A stretch of 64,000 nt of DNA from Catonia carolina (Eukaryota > Arthropoda > Insecta > Hemiptera > Achilidae). Positions 20,387-32,076 of this stretch are shown here, one piece after another (positions within the stretch are counted from its first letter, which is position 1; the number at the start of each line of letters is the position of its first letter). Under the pieces are notes generated by a model that did no database searches, was not told the DNA's origin, and worked only from the letters and a program-made list of their open reading frames with translations. The stretch is from the NCBI GenBank assembly GCA_035578175.1, contig JAQMRL010000008.1:92554541-92618540 (forward strand), in the 5' to 3' direction. A program made the position numbers and the translations under genes.

Positions 20387-21439
20387 AAACGATTCAGAAA
20401 CTGTTATAATTAAGAACAGTTTAACAAAGACCGTTGAAGCCGTTTTTGAGAACTTCAAAATATATTATTGTGTTTCTCCGTAGGAGTAAAGCACTTAATT
20501 TCAGAGATACGCGGTTAACTATAGAAACCTATCAGAGATTGGTTAAGAGGATCATAGTTTCCAAATTTCAGCCAAATCAGTAAAATAACGAATCCGGCTT
20601 CAAAACGAATCTCTAACATATATCTCCTTCTAAAAACCGCTATTTTATTTTCAAAGTATTATGAAATATGAAAATTAGTTAAAATTCGGATATAAAATTT
20701 TTCAACATATCAACAATACTGTACGCTTAAATTAAGACACAGCTGAAATAAAGAAAACTCAATTAAAAATTAAATGCCAATTAAATAGAAAGATACTTTT
20801 AAGAATTCATAATGTTACCTATGCATAGACAAATAAAATACCATCTAAATAAATGATACATAATACAGTAAAACTAAAATTAGATTTAAGTTCAGATTAA
20901 AATTTTATGTATCCAGTTTTAAATTACATAGGCTATTTATATATAGATGAAAAACTAAAACAAATTAATGTAATGCAGTAAAATTTACTTTATTATTGCT
21001 AACATCATAGAGTTTACATAAATACTGCAATATTAAATGTAGTATAATTTTATTACTATTTTTTATAGTTTATATTTGAAATTACTCCATATATTTTTAT
21101 GTGTCTACTGCCTCTTCTTACTAAGGCCAGAATACGTTTATTAGTTTTCCTAATTTAAAGTACAAAGCTTGAACCTTCAACCCTTAAAAAACTACCGTAA
21201 AAAATTTTTAAATACTTTCTCCCTTTCTTATACGTATCTTTTTTATCCCTTATATGTGTATGTACAAGAAACTAAAGTCAATGATCCAAGCAGTAGAAAT
21301 GAGGTTTCATTAGACATACTAAAGGATGTAAAAAACAAGATCACTTCAGGAATGAGGTGATAAGAGAGAAATGTGGAACTTAACCACTAAAAATGAGATC
21401 ATCTTGAAATATAAAGGAAAATAGACAGATAATTTATTT
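20387..21439. other. No recognised gene
   Basis: A+T-rich unique sequence. The 63-residue ORF at 21169-21360 has no recognisable domain. Confidence 0.5.
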
Positions 21440-21572
21440 ATAAAAACACAGGATCGATTACCTTTAAACGCATGGCTTTATGAACCGAGGGGTGAAAGAG
21501 GAGTGGTAAGACCGAGGAAGAGATGAACGCCGGAACAGGCTCAATTACAGCCAAATCCATGATGGACGATGA
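21440..21572 (+). mobile_element. LINE 3' end fragment (RPRKRW type)
   Basis: Encodes GERGVVRPRKR, a stop, TPEQAQLQPNP and ends at GGACGATGACGAT. The GRPRKRW...EQAQ.QPNPW order is a common insect LINE C-terminus. Ends where SINE-D begins. Confidence 0.6.
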
Positions 21573-21573
21573 C

Positions 21574-21858
21574 GATATGTGTACGTTGCAATCTGTTCAA
21601 TTTAGAACAATAAGCAATCCCGTGACCCAATGAGATGAGGATGAAAAAACGTATGACGTGTAAATGAGGTGTAGTCTTGTACAAACTCATGAGAAAGTAT
21701 GGTTAATTAAACCCCAACTATCAAAGTACTTTCAAGTATTCAAACCGTATAAAAGTAACTACTTTTACTAGGATTTGAACCAGGTACCTTCTTTCTGAAA
21801 GTCAGCTGTTAAACAGCTGCGAAGATTTTACCTCTAGACCAACCCAGTAAGTGTAAAA
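21574..21858 (-). mobile_element. SINE-D copy, diverged
   Basis: Body and B box (GGTTCAAATCCTAGTAAAAG on the minus strand) are clear. The palindrome has decayed to CAGCTG..CAGCTG, and the A-box side reads TTGGTCTAGAGGTAA. Confidence 0.82.
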
Positions 21859-21879
21859 GTATATCTCATATCATTACCG

Positions 21880-22060
21880 GATATTTTATTTATTTATTTT
21901 TTGTTTAACGTCTGACTGTTTTGCAATTACTGCAAATGCAGACGATAAGAAGGTTGATAGATGAGGATGAGTAATGAAAAATGCCAGACCTGACCAAGAA
22001 TCGAACCCGGGACCCCAGTGTAGAAGCCAGTTGTGCTAACAATTACGCCAACGGGCCGGC
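21880..22060 (-). mobile_element. SINE-B-like copy, variant head
   Basis: On the minus strand: GCCGGCCCGTTGGCGTAATT, then GTTAGCACAACTGG, and the B box GGTTCGATTC. The tail is degenerate (CAGACGTTAAACAAAAAAT). Related to SINE-B but with a different anticodon region. Confidence 0.72.
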
Positions 22061-22239
22061 GTATTGTTAAATTCTTTAACAATATGATTTTTTCATATAC
22101 TAATAATTGGAAATTAGAAGTTTGTGTTTTTGTTCTTAAGAAAAAATATGTTCACTGTAGTAATAATAATTTAAGTTCAGTTTTTAGCACCCTAAAATTA
22201 TTAATGATTTGTTTTATTGCTGTAAAAATTATAATTAAT

Positions 22240-22336
22240 TGTTAAGTAACAGCGGTTGGGCAAGAAACTTTAAATTGCACCGACCAGCTGATTCATGTCA
22301 ACTTTACGTAAAATACGTACAACAAAGCAGGTCACA
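22240..22336 (+). mobile_element. Family F fragment
   Basis: TTGTTAAGTAACAGCGGTTG then GGCAAGAAACTTT and GACCAGCTGATTCATG match the middle of family F. Both ends are missing. Confidence 0.65.
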
Positions 22337-22533
22337 TTTATTTCTTATAAGGTTTATGAAGAAAACATTTTCTCGTAATAAACCACAGCTTATCAAATTA
22401 AGTAGAAACTGCACGGTAGTGAAATGTACGAGCAGTGTTTGACTGGTGAGGTTGGCAGCACTGCAAATTTCCACTTCCCTTCCTCACAGCCCATCCATAT
22501 ACAAAAGGCAATCTCGTGACTTAAGTATCTATA
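22337..22533 (+). mobile_element. Internal piece of Harbinger-like element
   Basis: Alignable at high identity to 6399-6598 (TATAAGGTTTATGAAGAAAA, GGTTGGCAGCACTGCAAAT, GGCAATCTCGTGACTT). No terminal repeats here; only the internal block is present. The short ORFs in it are not conserved as frames between the two copies. Confidence 0.85.
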
Positions 22534-22603
22534 CCTGGCATAGAAACTGGCTTACCACTACACAAACGAGTGGGCCAAAAATCTATTTTCTACAAAACCG
22601 TAA

Positions 22604-22929
22604 CCCACCGGGTTGGTCTAGAGGTAAAGTCATCGCCAAAATCAGCTGTTTGACAGCTGATTTTCGGAGATGAAGGTTCCTGGTTCAAATCCTAGTAAAG
22701 GTAGTTACTTTTATACGGATTTGAATACTAGACAGTGGTTACCGGTGTACTTTGATGGTTGGGGTTCAATTAGCCATACTCTCTCAGGAGTGGTCGGCCT
22801 GAGTCTGTACAAGACTACACCTCATTTACACGACATACACATCATCCTCATCTCATTGGGTCATGGGGTTGCTTATTGTTCTGAATTGAACAGATTGCAA
22901 CGTACACATATTAGGAATTAAAAAAAAAT
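22604..22929 (+). mobile_element. SINE-D copy, best preserved
   Basis: CACCGGGTTGGTCTAGAGGT (A box), perfect 11-bp palindromic stem with a 5-base loop (22638-22664), then CCTGGTTCAAATCCTAGTAA (B box). The body runs to GTACACATATTAGGAATT and poly-A. A short AAACCGT duplication flanks it. The ORFs at 22446-22921 are chance reading of the SINE. Confidence 0.9.
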
Positions 22930-22985
22930 AAACCGTTTAATTAAACTCTTGTAAATTTCAAATTAAATAAATTTATATCCTTGAA

Positions 22986-23190
22986 ATAGCCTTCGGACCA
23001 GTTCAGTCAGTCGGTAGTTGCTATTAATTGTTAAGTAGCATCGATTGGGCGAACAACCTTGTTTGAAGACCAGTTAACAATTAGATATTAAAAACTTTAC
23101 TAGATCCTTGTTCAAAATTGCATGTATTTGAAATCAGAAATAGTGATCAGAAATGTACGACCCACTAACAACCCATGAACAAAAAAACAA
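22986..23190 (+). mobile_element. Family F copy
   Basis: GCCTTCGGACCAGTTCAGTC start, TTGTTAAGTAGCATCGATTG middle, and CAGTTAACAATTAG. Diverged, with the 5' tetraloop hairpin partly lost; the tail is not clear. Confidence 0.75.
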
Positions 23191-23674
23191 AATTCAGAAT
23201 TACTAACGATCCCTCTTTTTGGGATGAGTATCATAAATATTTGAATTAATAGATCGTATGATAGCTTATCTTGTATATAAAAAAAATAAATGAAATTTAT
23301 ATAAATGTTTCGTAATTCATGTTTATTATAGATAAAAACAACACAAATCTATTTATAACTTTTAATACAACATTTACCTCCATATAAAATAATACAAGTT
23401 AATAAAAATTGATTAAGTTTTGTATATAAGGCAGTAGTAATACAAGAAGAGTTATTTTTTACGCAATTTATTTTTTTCTGTGCTATTTCTATTTCTGATT
23501 GCTAAAAGTATACCGATCCATACTTTATTTACGATATTTTAAATAATTTAATAACTTGCAACACTTGCAACGTTACTATTTTTAAAGTATTAATATAACG
23601 TGTTTCATTAGGCTTGCAGTTTATAGTGTATTTATTTTATTTATCAAGAACATAAATATATAAAAATATACATT
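23191..23674. other. No recognised gene
   Basis: A+T-rich unique spacer. Confidence 0.5.
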
Positions 23675-23809
23675 TTTACTTTCTCTTGCCTATATGAATA
23701 TATAGGAAGGAAAGTATTGTTTTCATGTCGATTTTTCGAAATCGAGTTTTCACCGGATCTATACGTTTTCAGACCCCCTGAACCCAAAAACACATGTTTT
23801 TAGCGATTG

Positions 23810-23841
<32 letters not shown>

Positions 23842-24607
23842 CTGTATGAACAGAATATCTCAAGAACGGAACATCGTATGAACTTGAAACTTAAAACTTA
23901 AGTTACATACCACTACCGGACGCGACACGAACATTTTCATCAAAATCGGTCAACCGGAAGTAGTAGTTTATTCGTATAATTTTTCAATTTTTTGCGATTT
24001 TCTTAAAACTGGTTCTACGATTTTTTTTAAAATCGCCTAATTTACTCAATTTTTTATTCTCTACAAGATAGGGTAGGCGCCATGTTTGCTGAAATTCTGC
24101 GTGAGGCTGTTTTTACGTAAAAACATATTCTTTTTAAGATTGCGGCTTTAATATGCATTTTAGCGCAAAACGTTATATAATAAAAGTTGTAGAGAATGTA
24201 AAATTCTACAACTTTTAATTCAAACATTTTTTTGTATAACGCTTAGTTTAGCGGTAATTAGCAATTTTCTGTTTTTTTTCTCACGAAAACGTGTGAAAAA
24301 TATATTTTTTTAAGATATCTGCCTTAGAATGCATTTTACGACAAAAGTGTATAAAATAAAATTTATAGGAAATTAAGAGATCTACAACTCTTGTTTAGAG
24401 CATTTTCTCTACAGTGCCTAGTTTAGCGTGAATGAGCGATTTTCCGTATTTTTAAGCTAAACTAAGGTCGATTTTAATTTTACGTATTTCACTAAGGTTT
24501 TTTGAGGTTAGTTTTTTGTTCATTTCTAATGTTTTAATACTAATGTTAGGTTTATTGGTAATTATTTGCATTGGCAAGAGAACGTTGTGTGAGTGTTTCA
24601 CACCAGA
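23675..24607 (-). mobile_element. Family E copy, full length (reference)
   Basis: In plus-strand view: ACTTTCTCTTGCC at the left, hairpin CCTATATGAATATATAGG, pure GT run 23813-23841, hairpin AAAGTTGTAGAG..TCTACAACTTT (24182-24220), and at the right GGCAAGAGAACGTTG then TGTGAGTGTTTCACACCAGA, which folds on itself. About 930 bases, no coding capacity. Both ends abut T- or A-runs, so I cannot define a TSD. Confidence 0.85.
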
Positions 24608-24795
24608 TTTTTATATGTAAATTTATAACTCCCGCAAAGGCCTAGCCTGTGCGCGGGATGAAGTTGTATGCTAAACTAAATTGTTAACTAAAACTAAACA
24701 TTATATAGAACTATCTTTTAATCTACATAGTTATATTTATGTACTATAAAAATACCAATTAATTTTTATTAAAATATTTACATTATTAATTATGT

Positions 24796-25172
24796 CTATG
24801 ACAGACAGGTGGTGTTAATTTTTTTGCACTCGATCTGCTAGTTCCAGGGCTACAAAAAATAAATCTGTTACTTATCGCATGGTCAGCCAATTATATGACT
24901 GAAGTATTTAAAAACAGAAGAAGTAGAGGTGTAAAAGATACAACTTAAATTTATCTATTCTGAGAGTAATGAATTTCATTATAAACGCTTTGATGAATGA
25001 AGTGAAGGTTTAATTTGAAGGGTGGACAATAGATGCTTTTCAGAGGGCCTGGCATGCTGATAAGCATACGTTTCCACTCCGTGAGGAAGGAAATAGTAAA
25101 CCACCTCACTCCTCGTTTTATTTACTAAAGCCCCTAGAGGTTCAAACCAGCCTTTCCGAAAACTTAAACAAC
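24796..25172 (+). mobile_element. SINE-C copy, diverged
   Basis: Begins TGTCTATGACAGACAGGTGG and ends CCTTTCCGAAAACTTAAACA. The terminal stem is lost and the PDPVV region is deleted (TATAAACGCTTTGATGAATG). An old copy of the CGATCTGCTAGTT subfamily. Confidence 0.82.
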
Positions 25173-26024
25173 CTAAGATACCACATCAAGTTTAGTTTTA
25201 TTACAAGTTTAAGGGAAGCACTATATCCCTATCTAACCCATGTTAAATTGACCTCTTTTTAGGTACAAGTTTCTAAGAAACCGTTAAGAGTTAGGGCTTT
25301 AATTTTTTTGTATCTTTTCTATGACATCTTTTTCAGCGCTGGTACTAGAATTATTAATATAGAGCTAGCGATACCATTTCGAGAATTGTTTTTGAAAAAA
25401 TGCAAAAACATTTAACTTTTTTTGTAGATTTTTTAAATTTTATTTCGAACTTAGTAATTACACTGCAATGATTCTAGTATCATATGTCACAATTATACTG
25501 GGAAACATGCTCAAAAAATTTCAACCTTAAAAGTCAAATAGTTTTTGATAAAACTGTACCTTTATGGAAAAAAGTGAATTTGTGGGAAATGAGCTTGTAA
25601 AGTTTTACTTAGCCTAAAATCGGCCTGCACCATAAGATCCTCGCTAGACTTTGCTTTTTCCTCAAATAATTTCCTCTTTTTTTCTCTTGTCTTGCTTCTT
25701 TAGACACTCTATCCATTGCCTTCTCAGCTTTCTGTGTTCTTTGAATATCGCAACTCTTAATTGTTTTCACAGATTAACTCAATTAAAAGAAATTCTGGTC
25801 AAAACATTACTTAACAAAAATCTGCATAGCTTCCGTAATTTCTATCGTACAGTTATAGTTTTTATATGTAATTACACAGAAAAAGATACAGAAGGCAATG
25901 GCACCAAAATTAGAAAAATCGATTTTTTCCTCAATTTTCGAGGTATAGGGCTCCCCTTAAGTTTATTCCTCTGAATTATATCCTTAAAAAGCTGAGTACA
26001 ACTTTATTCCACCGGAATGACACT
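25173..26024. other. No recognised gene
   Basis: Unique sequence. The 107-residue plus-strand ORF at 25651-25974 is rich in Phe/Leu and has no recognisable domain; its T-rich composition suggests a chance frame. Confidence 0.45.
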
Positions 26025-26280
26025 AGGATGAGGTGTAAAAGACACTATTCAGAGTTATCTCCTCTGAGTTATAAATTTCATAATACACTCAGTCCCTGTG
26101 GTCAATGAAATGAAGATGTCATTTGCAAGGTGTAAAGAAGATGCTTTTCAGAGGGTCTGGTATGCTGATAAGCATACTTTTTTACTCAAAGAGGAAAGAA
26201 ATGGTAAACTACCTCACTCCTTGTTTTATTTAGTAAAGCCTTTACAGGTTCAATCCAGCCTTTCGGCTTTATCAAGTCAC
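26025..26280 (+). mobile_element. SINE-C copy, 5'-truncated
   Basis: From GATGAGGTGTAAAAGACACT to CCAGCCTTTCGGCTTTATC. The hallmark is altered to CTCAGTCCCTGTGGTCAATG. It lacks the AAC tail, so the 3' end is also eroded. Confidence 0.8.
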
Positions 26281-26312
26281 TACAACTATCACCATAATTT
26301 CAAACAAAACAA

Positions 26313-27236
26313 TCTGGTGTGAAACACTCACACAACTTTCTCTTGGCAGTGCAAATAATTAACAATAAACCTAATATTAGTAATAAAACATTAGAAATAA
26401 ACAAAAAACTAATCTCAATAAACATAACCTAATTTTAATCATATATGAAAGACGCAAAATGAAAATCGATCTCAGTTTGCCTTAAAAATACGGAAAATCA
26501 CTCTTTCACGCTAAACTTGGCTCTGTGGAGAAAAATGCTCTAAACAAAAGTTGTAGATCTTTTAACTTTCTATAAATTTAATTATATATTATACATTTTT
26601 GTCATAAAATGCATACTAAGACCGAAATCTAAAACAATTGATTTTTCACACGTTTTCGTGAGAAATAACACAAAATCGCTAATTACCGCTAAACTAAGCG
26701 TTATACAAAAAAATGTTTGATATAAAAGTTGTAGGATTTTAAATTATCTACAACTTTTGGTATATACGTTTTTGCGCTATAATACATATTAAAGCCGTAA
26801 TCTTAAAAAAACACTTTTTTTACGTAAAAACAGCCTCACCAAGAATTTCAGCAAACATGGCGCCTACCCTATCTTGTAGAGAATAAAAAATTGAGTAAAC
26901 CAGGCGATTTTTAAAAAAAATCGTAGGACCAGTTTTTGAGAAAATCGCAAAAAGTGAAAAATTACACGATTAAACTACTACTTCCGGTTGAACGATTTTG
27001 ATGAAAATTTTCGTGTCGGGTCCGGTAGTGGTATGTAACTTAAGTTTCAAGTTCGTACGATGTTCCGTTCTTGAGATATTTTGTATACACACACACAGAC
27101 CAATCGCTAAAAACATGTTTTTTGGGTTCATAGGGTCTGAAAACGTATAGATCCGGTGAAAACTCGATTTCAAAAAATCGACATGAAAACAATACTTTCC
27201 TTCCTATAAATTCATATAAAAAAGAGAAAGTAAAAA
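26313..27236 (+). mobile_element. Family E copy, full length
   Basis: Both terminal motifs are present (TCTGGTGTGAAACACTCACA; AAGAGAAAGTAAAAA), with the CCTATAAATTCATATA hairpin slightly decayed and a short CACACACACA at the microsatellite site. The ORF 26970-27173 is a shadow. Confidence 0.86.
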
Positions 27237-27299
27237 CAGTTATTCTGTTTTTCTTTTCCTCTCTTATTCTGACGCAATCAGTTATTTGATATTTTTCTA

Positions 27300-28020
27300 T
27301 TAGTTCTAGCAGGCCTCACGGAATCCTACATTACTTTAGTGTGTGGAAACTGGACACCATTAGTCCACATTCGCCGTAAAAAAACTTTAAAAACTGGAAT
27401 TTCAACAGTGGTTAAATTTTGATTAAGCAAAAGAAGAGTTTCTTAAGGGTAGTTTAGTTTTAAAAACTTTGTACATAAATGATACTTTTAAGTTACTCGA
27501 ATATTAAGATACAGCCCAAACGCCAATTACTATTGCAATACTTTACGGGCACGTGGACGTTGTTCTGCAAGACAGGTGAGCATGTTTAGCGTCGTAAGGT
27601 GAATGTAGCTTGTGTTGATTTATTAGGGTTCACCTTAATACGGTAACGGGTACGCCAGTCCTGTATTTGTAAAAGATGTTGCTACACCAAACTGGAAACT
27701 ACATCTGCGGGTTTTTCCTTTATAAGAATATTGCTGTGACATCAGAACATGTCGCAGTTACTGATAATATGTTCAAGATAGTAAAGATGCGATACAAAAT
27801 TGGGAATAATATTGTCCCTTGGGGTACTCCAGCTTCAATTTTGTACGAGAGGGTTTGCATATAATTCAATTTCTTGTGCATAGTCTTATATAATTGTTTC
27901 GTGACAGCAGTAGCATTAGTTTTATGACATAACATGGGCATACAGTTATCACAAGTAAAATCTTCTTTTGTATCGTTTGTACACGTTTGACGAGTGAAAG
28001 TTTAGCTGATCCCAAAGATG
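27300..28020 (-). mobile_element. Jockey-like LINE, reverse transcriptase relic
   Basis: The minus strand has YKIEAGVPQGTILFPILYRI, the AGVPQGS.LGP.LY.IY motif of the RT palm, followed by TATCSDVTAIFL where the catalytic YADD should be (lost or frameshifted). Further on: DWRTRYRIKVNPNKSTQATF, matching the W...W..KVNP.KS block after the catalytic motif. It is the only piece in this window with this RT segment. Non-functional. Confidence 0.78.
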
Positions 28021-28072
28021 AACTTCGTACATCCAGATTGGTCTCATGAATAGCTTGTTTATGTTAATTTAT

Positions 28073-28488
28073 TGCCCACAACGGGCAGGTGGAGTGTTAA
28101 ATTAATTCGACTCGATCTTTTGGTTCTAGGGCTATAAAAATTTTTTTTTGTTTCTTATCACATAGTCAGCCAATTATATGACTTAACTATTTAAGAGCAG
28201 AAGAAGTAGTGGTGTAAAAGACACTAGTCAGAGTTATCTCCTCTGAGAGTAATGAATTTCACTACACAGCCAGACCCTGTGGTGAATGAAGTGAAGGTGT
28301 CGTTTGCAGGGTAGAAAATATGTGCTTTTCAGAAGGTCCGGCATGCTGATAAGCATACTTTTCTACTCAGTGAGGAAGGCAATAGTACATTCACTATTCA
28401 CTCACACTATTCACTCACTCCTAGTTTTAACTTACTAAAACCTCTAGAGGTTCAAACCAGCCTTTCGGCTGTTGACCTAAACAACAAC
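28073..28488 (+). mobile_element. SINE-C copy, full length
   Basis: GCCCACAACGGGCAGGTGGA to CTAAACAACAAC, with an intact CAGCC-TTTC-GGCTG tail. Perfect 12-bp TSD ATGTTAATTTAT (28061-28072, 28489-28500). A short CACTATTCACTCAC duplication near 28390-28420 makes it longer than its sisters. Confidence 0.94.
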
Positions 28489-28500
28489 ATGTTAATTTAT

Positions 28501-29702
28501 GTGATATGTTTAATTTAGACCGTCAACCGAGTAATCATTTCAATTTATAGAAAAATGTCATGCAAATGATGATTTAATTCGAAACTTCAATAATTTGGAT
28601 GCTGTGTTACAACTTCTCGCGAGACAAATTTATACAGTTTTACCTCATAAACATATTTTTTATTATGACCCTGAAAAATCTATACACTATCCTAACAATA
28701 TTCGTTATCCCCTAGATATTTAATTTTTTTGTATCGTCTAAGTTCTTGTGTTATTACGAAATTAAAATTTATAAAACTTCTGTCAGACCCAAACACCTTT
28801 AATTATTACATTAAACTCTCAATCAACCAAATTAACCCACAACCAATCCTTGGCATTTGACAAATAGACTGAAATAAGTACTAGCAAATATTGTCGGAAA
28901 CAATAAACCTGGGAAATTTTCTTAAAATTTCCACTAAAATTAAGCGTGCGGTATTCACACATAGTTTGCAAAATTAAAAATTTGCATCCTAAAAACTATT
29001 TAAAATTAAATAATACAGATCACTTTAATAAAATAAAAACAAAGATAATTCGGTTTGTATTGTAATATATACATTTTAATGGAAAATTTTGATGATTAAT
29101 TGAACTGTACATGAAACAAATATACATCCTGCTAAGAAACAACTTTCTTAATACACGATGACGTACAAGAATCCGAATGCGGTAAAACTAATATACAACA
29201 TAAAAATTATTGAAAAAATTCAATAAAATCAGCAATAAATAAGTCACAATTAGCCCTTATGAAATTACATATTATTTTTTAAAACAATCGCAACTATTAT
29301 TACTTATGATCTAAAGATATACCTGTAACTTAACTTCCTGTTCGTAAATGAAATCATCGGATACTTTCTCCTGTAGTAAAACTAAATAAACTTAAGAGCT
29401 TTCTGATCCATCGGGCTTTCTATTCTATGCAAAACTATTAATCTAATATGGTAAGAAATTAAAATACATTTGATATGGTTTCACCTCATTAAAATTTAAC
29501 TAAAACTTATATTCTGAATTTCATTAACTGTTTCAGAATATATGGTTATTTTTCATATCTGTGTATACTCTAGGATATACAGTACGTACTCGTTAAAATG
29601 CGAAAGCTCATTGACTCTTGATTGATGATTTATTGTCTCATTTATCAATTATTCTTTAACTTGCTGATCACCTAGATAACTGAAATCCAGTACGTTTGTT
29701 CC
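28501..29702. other. No recognised gene
   Basis: About 1.2 kb of unique A+T-rich sequence. No ORF, exon-like signal or repeat family recognised. Confidence 0.5.
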
Positions 29703-29705
29703 TTA

Positions 29706-30590
29706 AGGACTATTCCCACGACGCTAGTTTACTAGCTGCAAGTACTAGCAGCTCATTAGATTCTAGTAACGTTTCCAAAAGTTCACACCGAGCTAGTTCG
29801 CTAGCGCTAGTCAATCTCGTGACTTTTCTCCCCTACGAGTAACACCGCAACGTTCACACCGAGCTAGTTTACTAGAGATAGTCAATCACGTGACTTTTCA
29901 CCTCTACCAACGCGAGTAAGCAACGTTCATACCGAGCTAGTTTACTAGCGCTAGTCAATCACGTGACTTTTCACCCCTACCAGCGCTAGTAAGCAACGTT
30001 CATACCGAGCTAGTTTACTAGCGCTAGTCAATCACGTGACTTTTCACCCCTACCAGCGCGAGTAAGCAACGTTCAGACCGAGCTAGTTTACTAGAGATAG
30101 TAAATCACGTGACTTTTCACCCCTACCAGCGCGAGTAAGCAACGTTCATACCGAGCTAGTTTACTAGCGCTAGTCAATCACGTGACTTTTCACCCCTACC
30201 AGCGCTAGTAAGCAACGTTCATACCGAGCTAGTTTACTAGCGCTAGTCAATCACGTGACTTTTCACCTCTACCAGCGCGAGTAAGCAACGTTCAGACCGA
30301 GCTAGTTTACTAGAGATAGTAAATCACGTGACTTTTCACCCCTACCAGCGCTAGTAAGCAACGTTCATACCGAGCTAGTTTACTAGCGCTAGTCAATCAC
30401 GTGACCTTTTTTCCCATACTAACGCTAGTAAAATCAAACATGTTTAAAGTTACTAGCGTGCTAGTGCATAATAGCGGCTATTAAACTAGCTGCTATTTGT
30501 TCGTTCACCACTCCAACATCATCTCCAACACACTAGTACAAGCTGCTGGTCTACTAGCAGCTAGTAAACTAGCGTCATGGAAATAGGATT
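29706..30590. mobile_element. Harbinger-like element, copy 2, with tandem array
   Basis: Ends AGGACTATTCCCACGACGCT and, inverted, AATCCTATTTCCATGACGCT; the ends match copy 1 at 5766-6827. TSD TTA/TTA (29703-29705, 30591-30593). All of the coding remnant of copy 1 is gone; the interior is mostly the 73-bp array. Non-autonomous, MITE-like. Confidence 0.85.
29787..30441. repeat. 73-bp tandem array, nine units, 219-bp higher order
   Basis: ACCGAGCTAG recurs at 29787, 29858, 29931, 30004, 30077, 30150, 30223, 30296 and 30369. Spacing is 71 once, then 73 each time. Every third unit (29858, 30077, 30296) reads ACTAGAGATAGT where the others read CTAGCGCTAGT. That gives a 219-bp higher-order period. 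Eight units (all but the first) carry the palindrome CACGTG. Confidence 0.95.
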
Positions 30591-30713
30591 TTAGGCAATG
30601 AAAAGAAGAATAAAGTATTTGTATTTCGACCACTTGTACCAAAAAGGTAAAAATGGAATGACAATTCTAAACCAATAGACGTTATTTCTAAAAAAAATTA
30701 GCATGCTTGCACT

Positions 30714-31006
30714 GCAAAAGTAAAAATCGCACGAATTAACAACTTTCTCCCGTTGACCGATTTTGATCCAAATGTTCGTGTCAGGTCTCCTAAAGGTACC
30801 TAACTTTTAAAGTTTTAACGTCGTACACTTTTCCGTTCTTAAGATTTTGTTCACTTACAAACGAATCGCTAAAAACACGTTATTTGGGTACAGTGGGTCT
30901 GAAAACGTGTATTTCCGATTAAAAATTGATTTCAAAAATCTATATGAAAACAATACTTTCCTTCCCTATATTTATTCATATACGTGGGACAAAAGAAAGT
31001 AAAAAT
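30714..31006 (+). mobile_element. Family E, 3' part
   Basis: Begins AAAAGTAAAAATCGCACG (E near the CCGGTTGACCGATTTTGAT region) and ends AAAAGAAAGTAAAAA. The microsatellite is reduced to CACTTACAAACG. 5' two-thirds missing. Confidence 0.8.
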
Positions 31007-31882
31007 GGGTGGTGCAATTAAAAGATAAAAACGGGACAATTCAAAAGATTTTATTATTTAAAAACATAAAAATTGTATGAAATGACACAGTTTCACGATA
31101 TCACTTCAGCAGTGGATTAATAAATTTAAAAAAAAAAATTGGCATACAAGCGTACCAATACATCAACACTTACATTATCATTGAAAACACAGATAAAACA
31201 AACGGATTTGGTATGTTCAAAATTTTTTGATAATGATAAAACCGGATAATTATTTAACATATTTTTACATAATTTTCGACTTTAAATTGGTTTTATTTGG
31301 TTTCATGTCACGTATCTGTATGAAATGTTTATTTATGACGCATTGCAACAGTGAGTATGTTTATTGACGGGATAAATTTTCGAGAGAAATGTAGTGGCTT
31401 TGATAAGGAGGACGATTGTGGTATGAGTTTGGGTCTAGTACACTCGCACTAGTTCGATATAAAGCTCCGCAGTTTTGGGACCGGATGTTTAGGAGGGAGA
31501 TTCAATAGCAGCGGAGGAGTGGAGGTTTTGTTAGATGGTGGTTGGAAAGGGGATGGAGGAGTCGCTTGATGTGCGTATATTGATCCAAACGGGAGTCCCC
31601 ATCATTAATTTCTGAATGCCACCCCCCTGTGTTATGATTAAATTTTTACTATGTTGTCCCCTGCACCATCAATTAATAGTTAATAAAGATAGTTTTGTAG
31701 CTGAAAATAAATCTATACATTTCACACCCGAAAAACAAACAACACCTCTATTTACAGTGAAATCCGCTTAATACATTTTTCATGGAACGAACCCATGTTA
31801 ATGTATTACATAGAAAAGCGTCTTAACCGAGATGCAAGTAGAATAATAATAATAATGTAATAAAAAAACTTTATTTCCATAG
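31007..31882. other. Unique spacer with a G-rich segment
   Basis: 31430-31640 is G-rich and unlike its surroundings (GGAGGGAG, GGAGGAGTGGAGG, GGGGATGGAGG). No convincing ORF or splice-bounded exon. Near 31756, ACAGTGAAATCCGCTTAAT resembles termini of pogo-like elements, but no partner end was found. Confidence 0.4.
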
Positions 31883-32028
31883 TTTTACTTTCTCTTGCCT
31901 ATATGAATGTATAGGAAAGAAAGTATTGTTTTCTTATCGATTTTTCGAAATCGAGTTTTCACCGGATGTACACGTTTTCAGATCCATGAACCCAAAAAAA
32001 AAAATGTTTTTAGCTATTGTTCTGTGTG

Positions 32029-32076
<48 letters not shown>

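Noticed and set aside
22446..22921. Two adjacent ORFs of 75 and 83 residues
   Set aside because: They run through the Harbinger piece and SINE-D; the frames are not kept in other copies.
25651..25974. 107-residue ORF
   Set aside because: Phe/Leu/Ser-rich translation of a T-rich strand with no domain or splice support.
29787..30441. CRISPR-like array
   Set aside because: The units are contiguous 73-bp repeats without unique spacers, lie inside a transposon with TIRs, and there are no cas genes; the genome is eukaryotic.
31740..31860. Pogo/Tigger terminus at 31756 and at 43897-43965
   Set aside because: Only one end-like motif each, with no matching inverse end or TA duplication found nearby.
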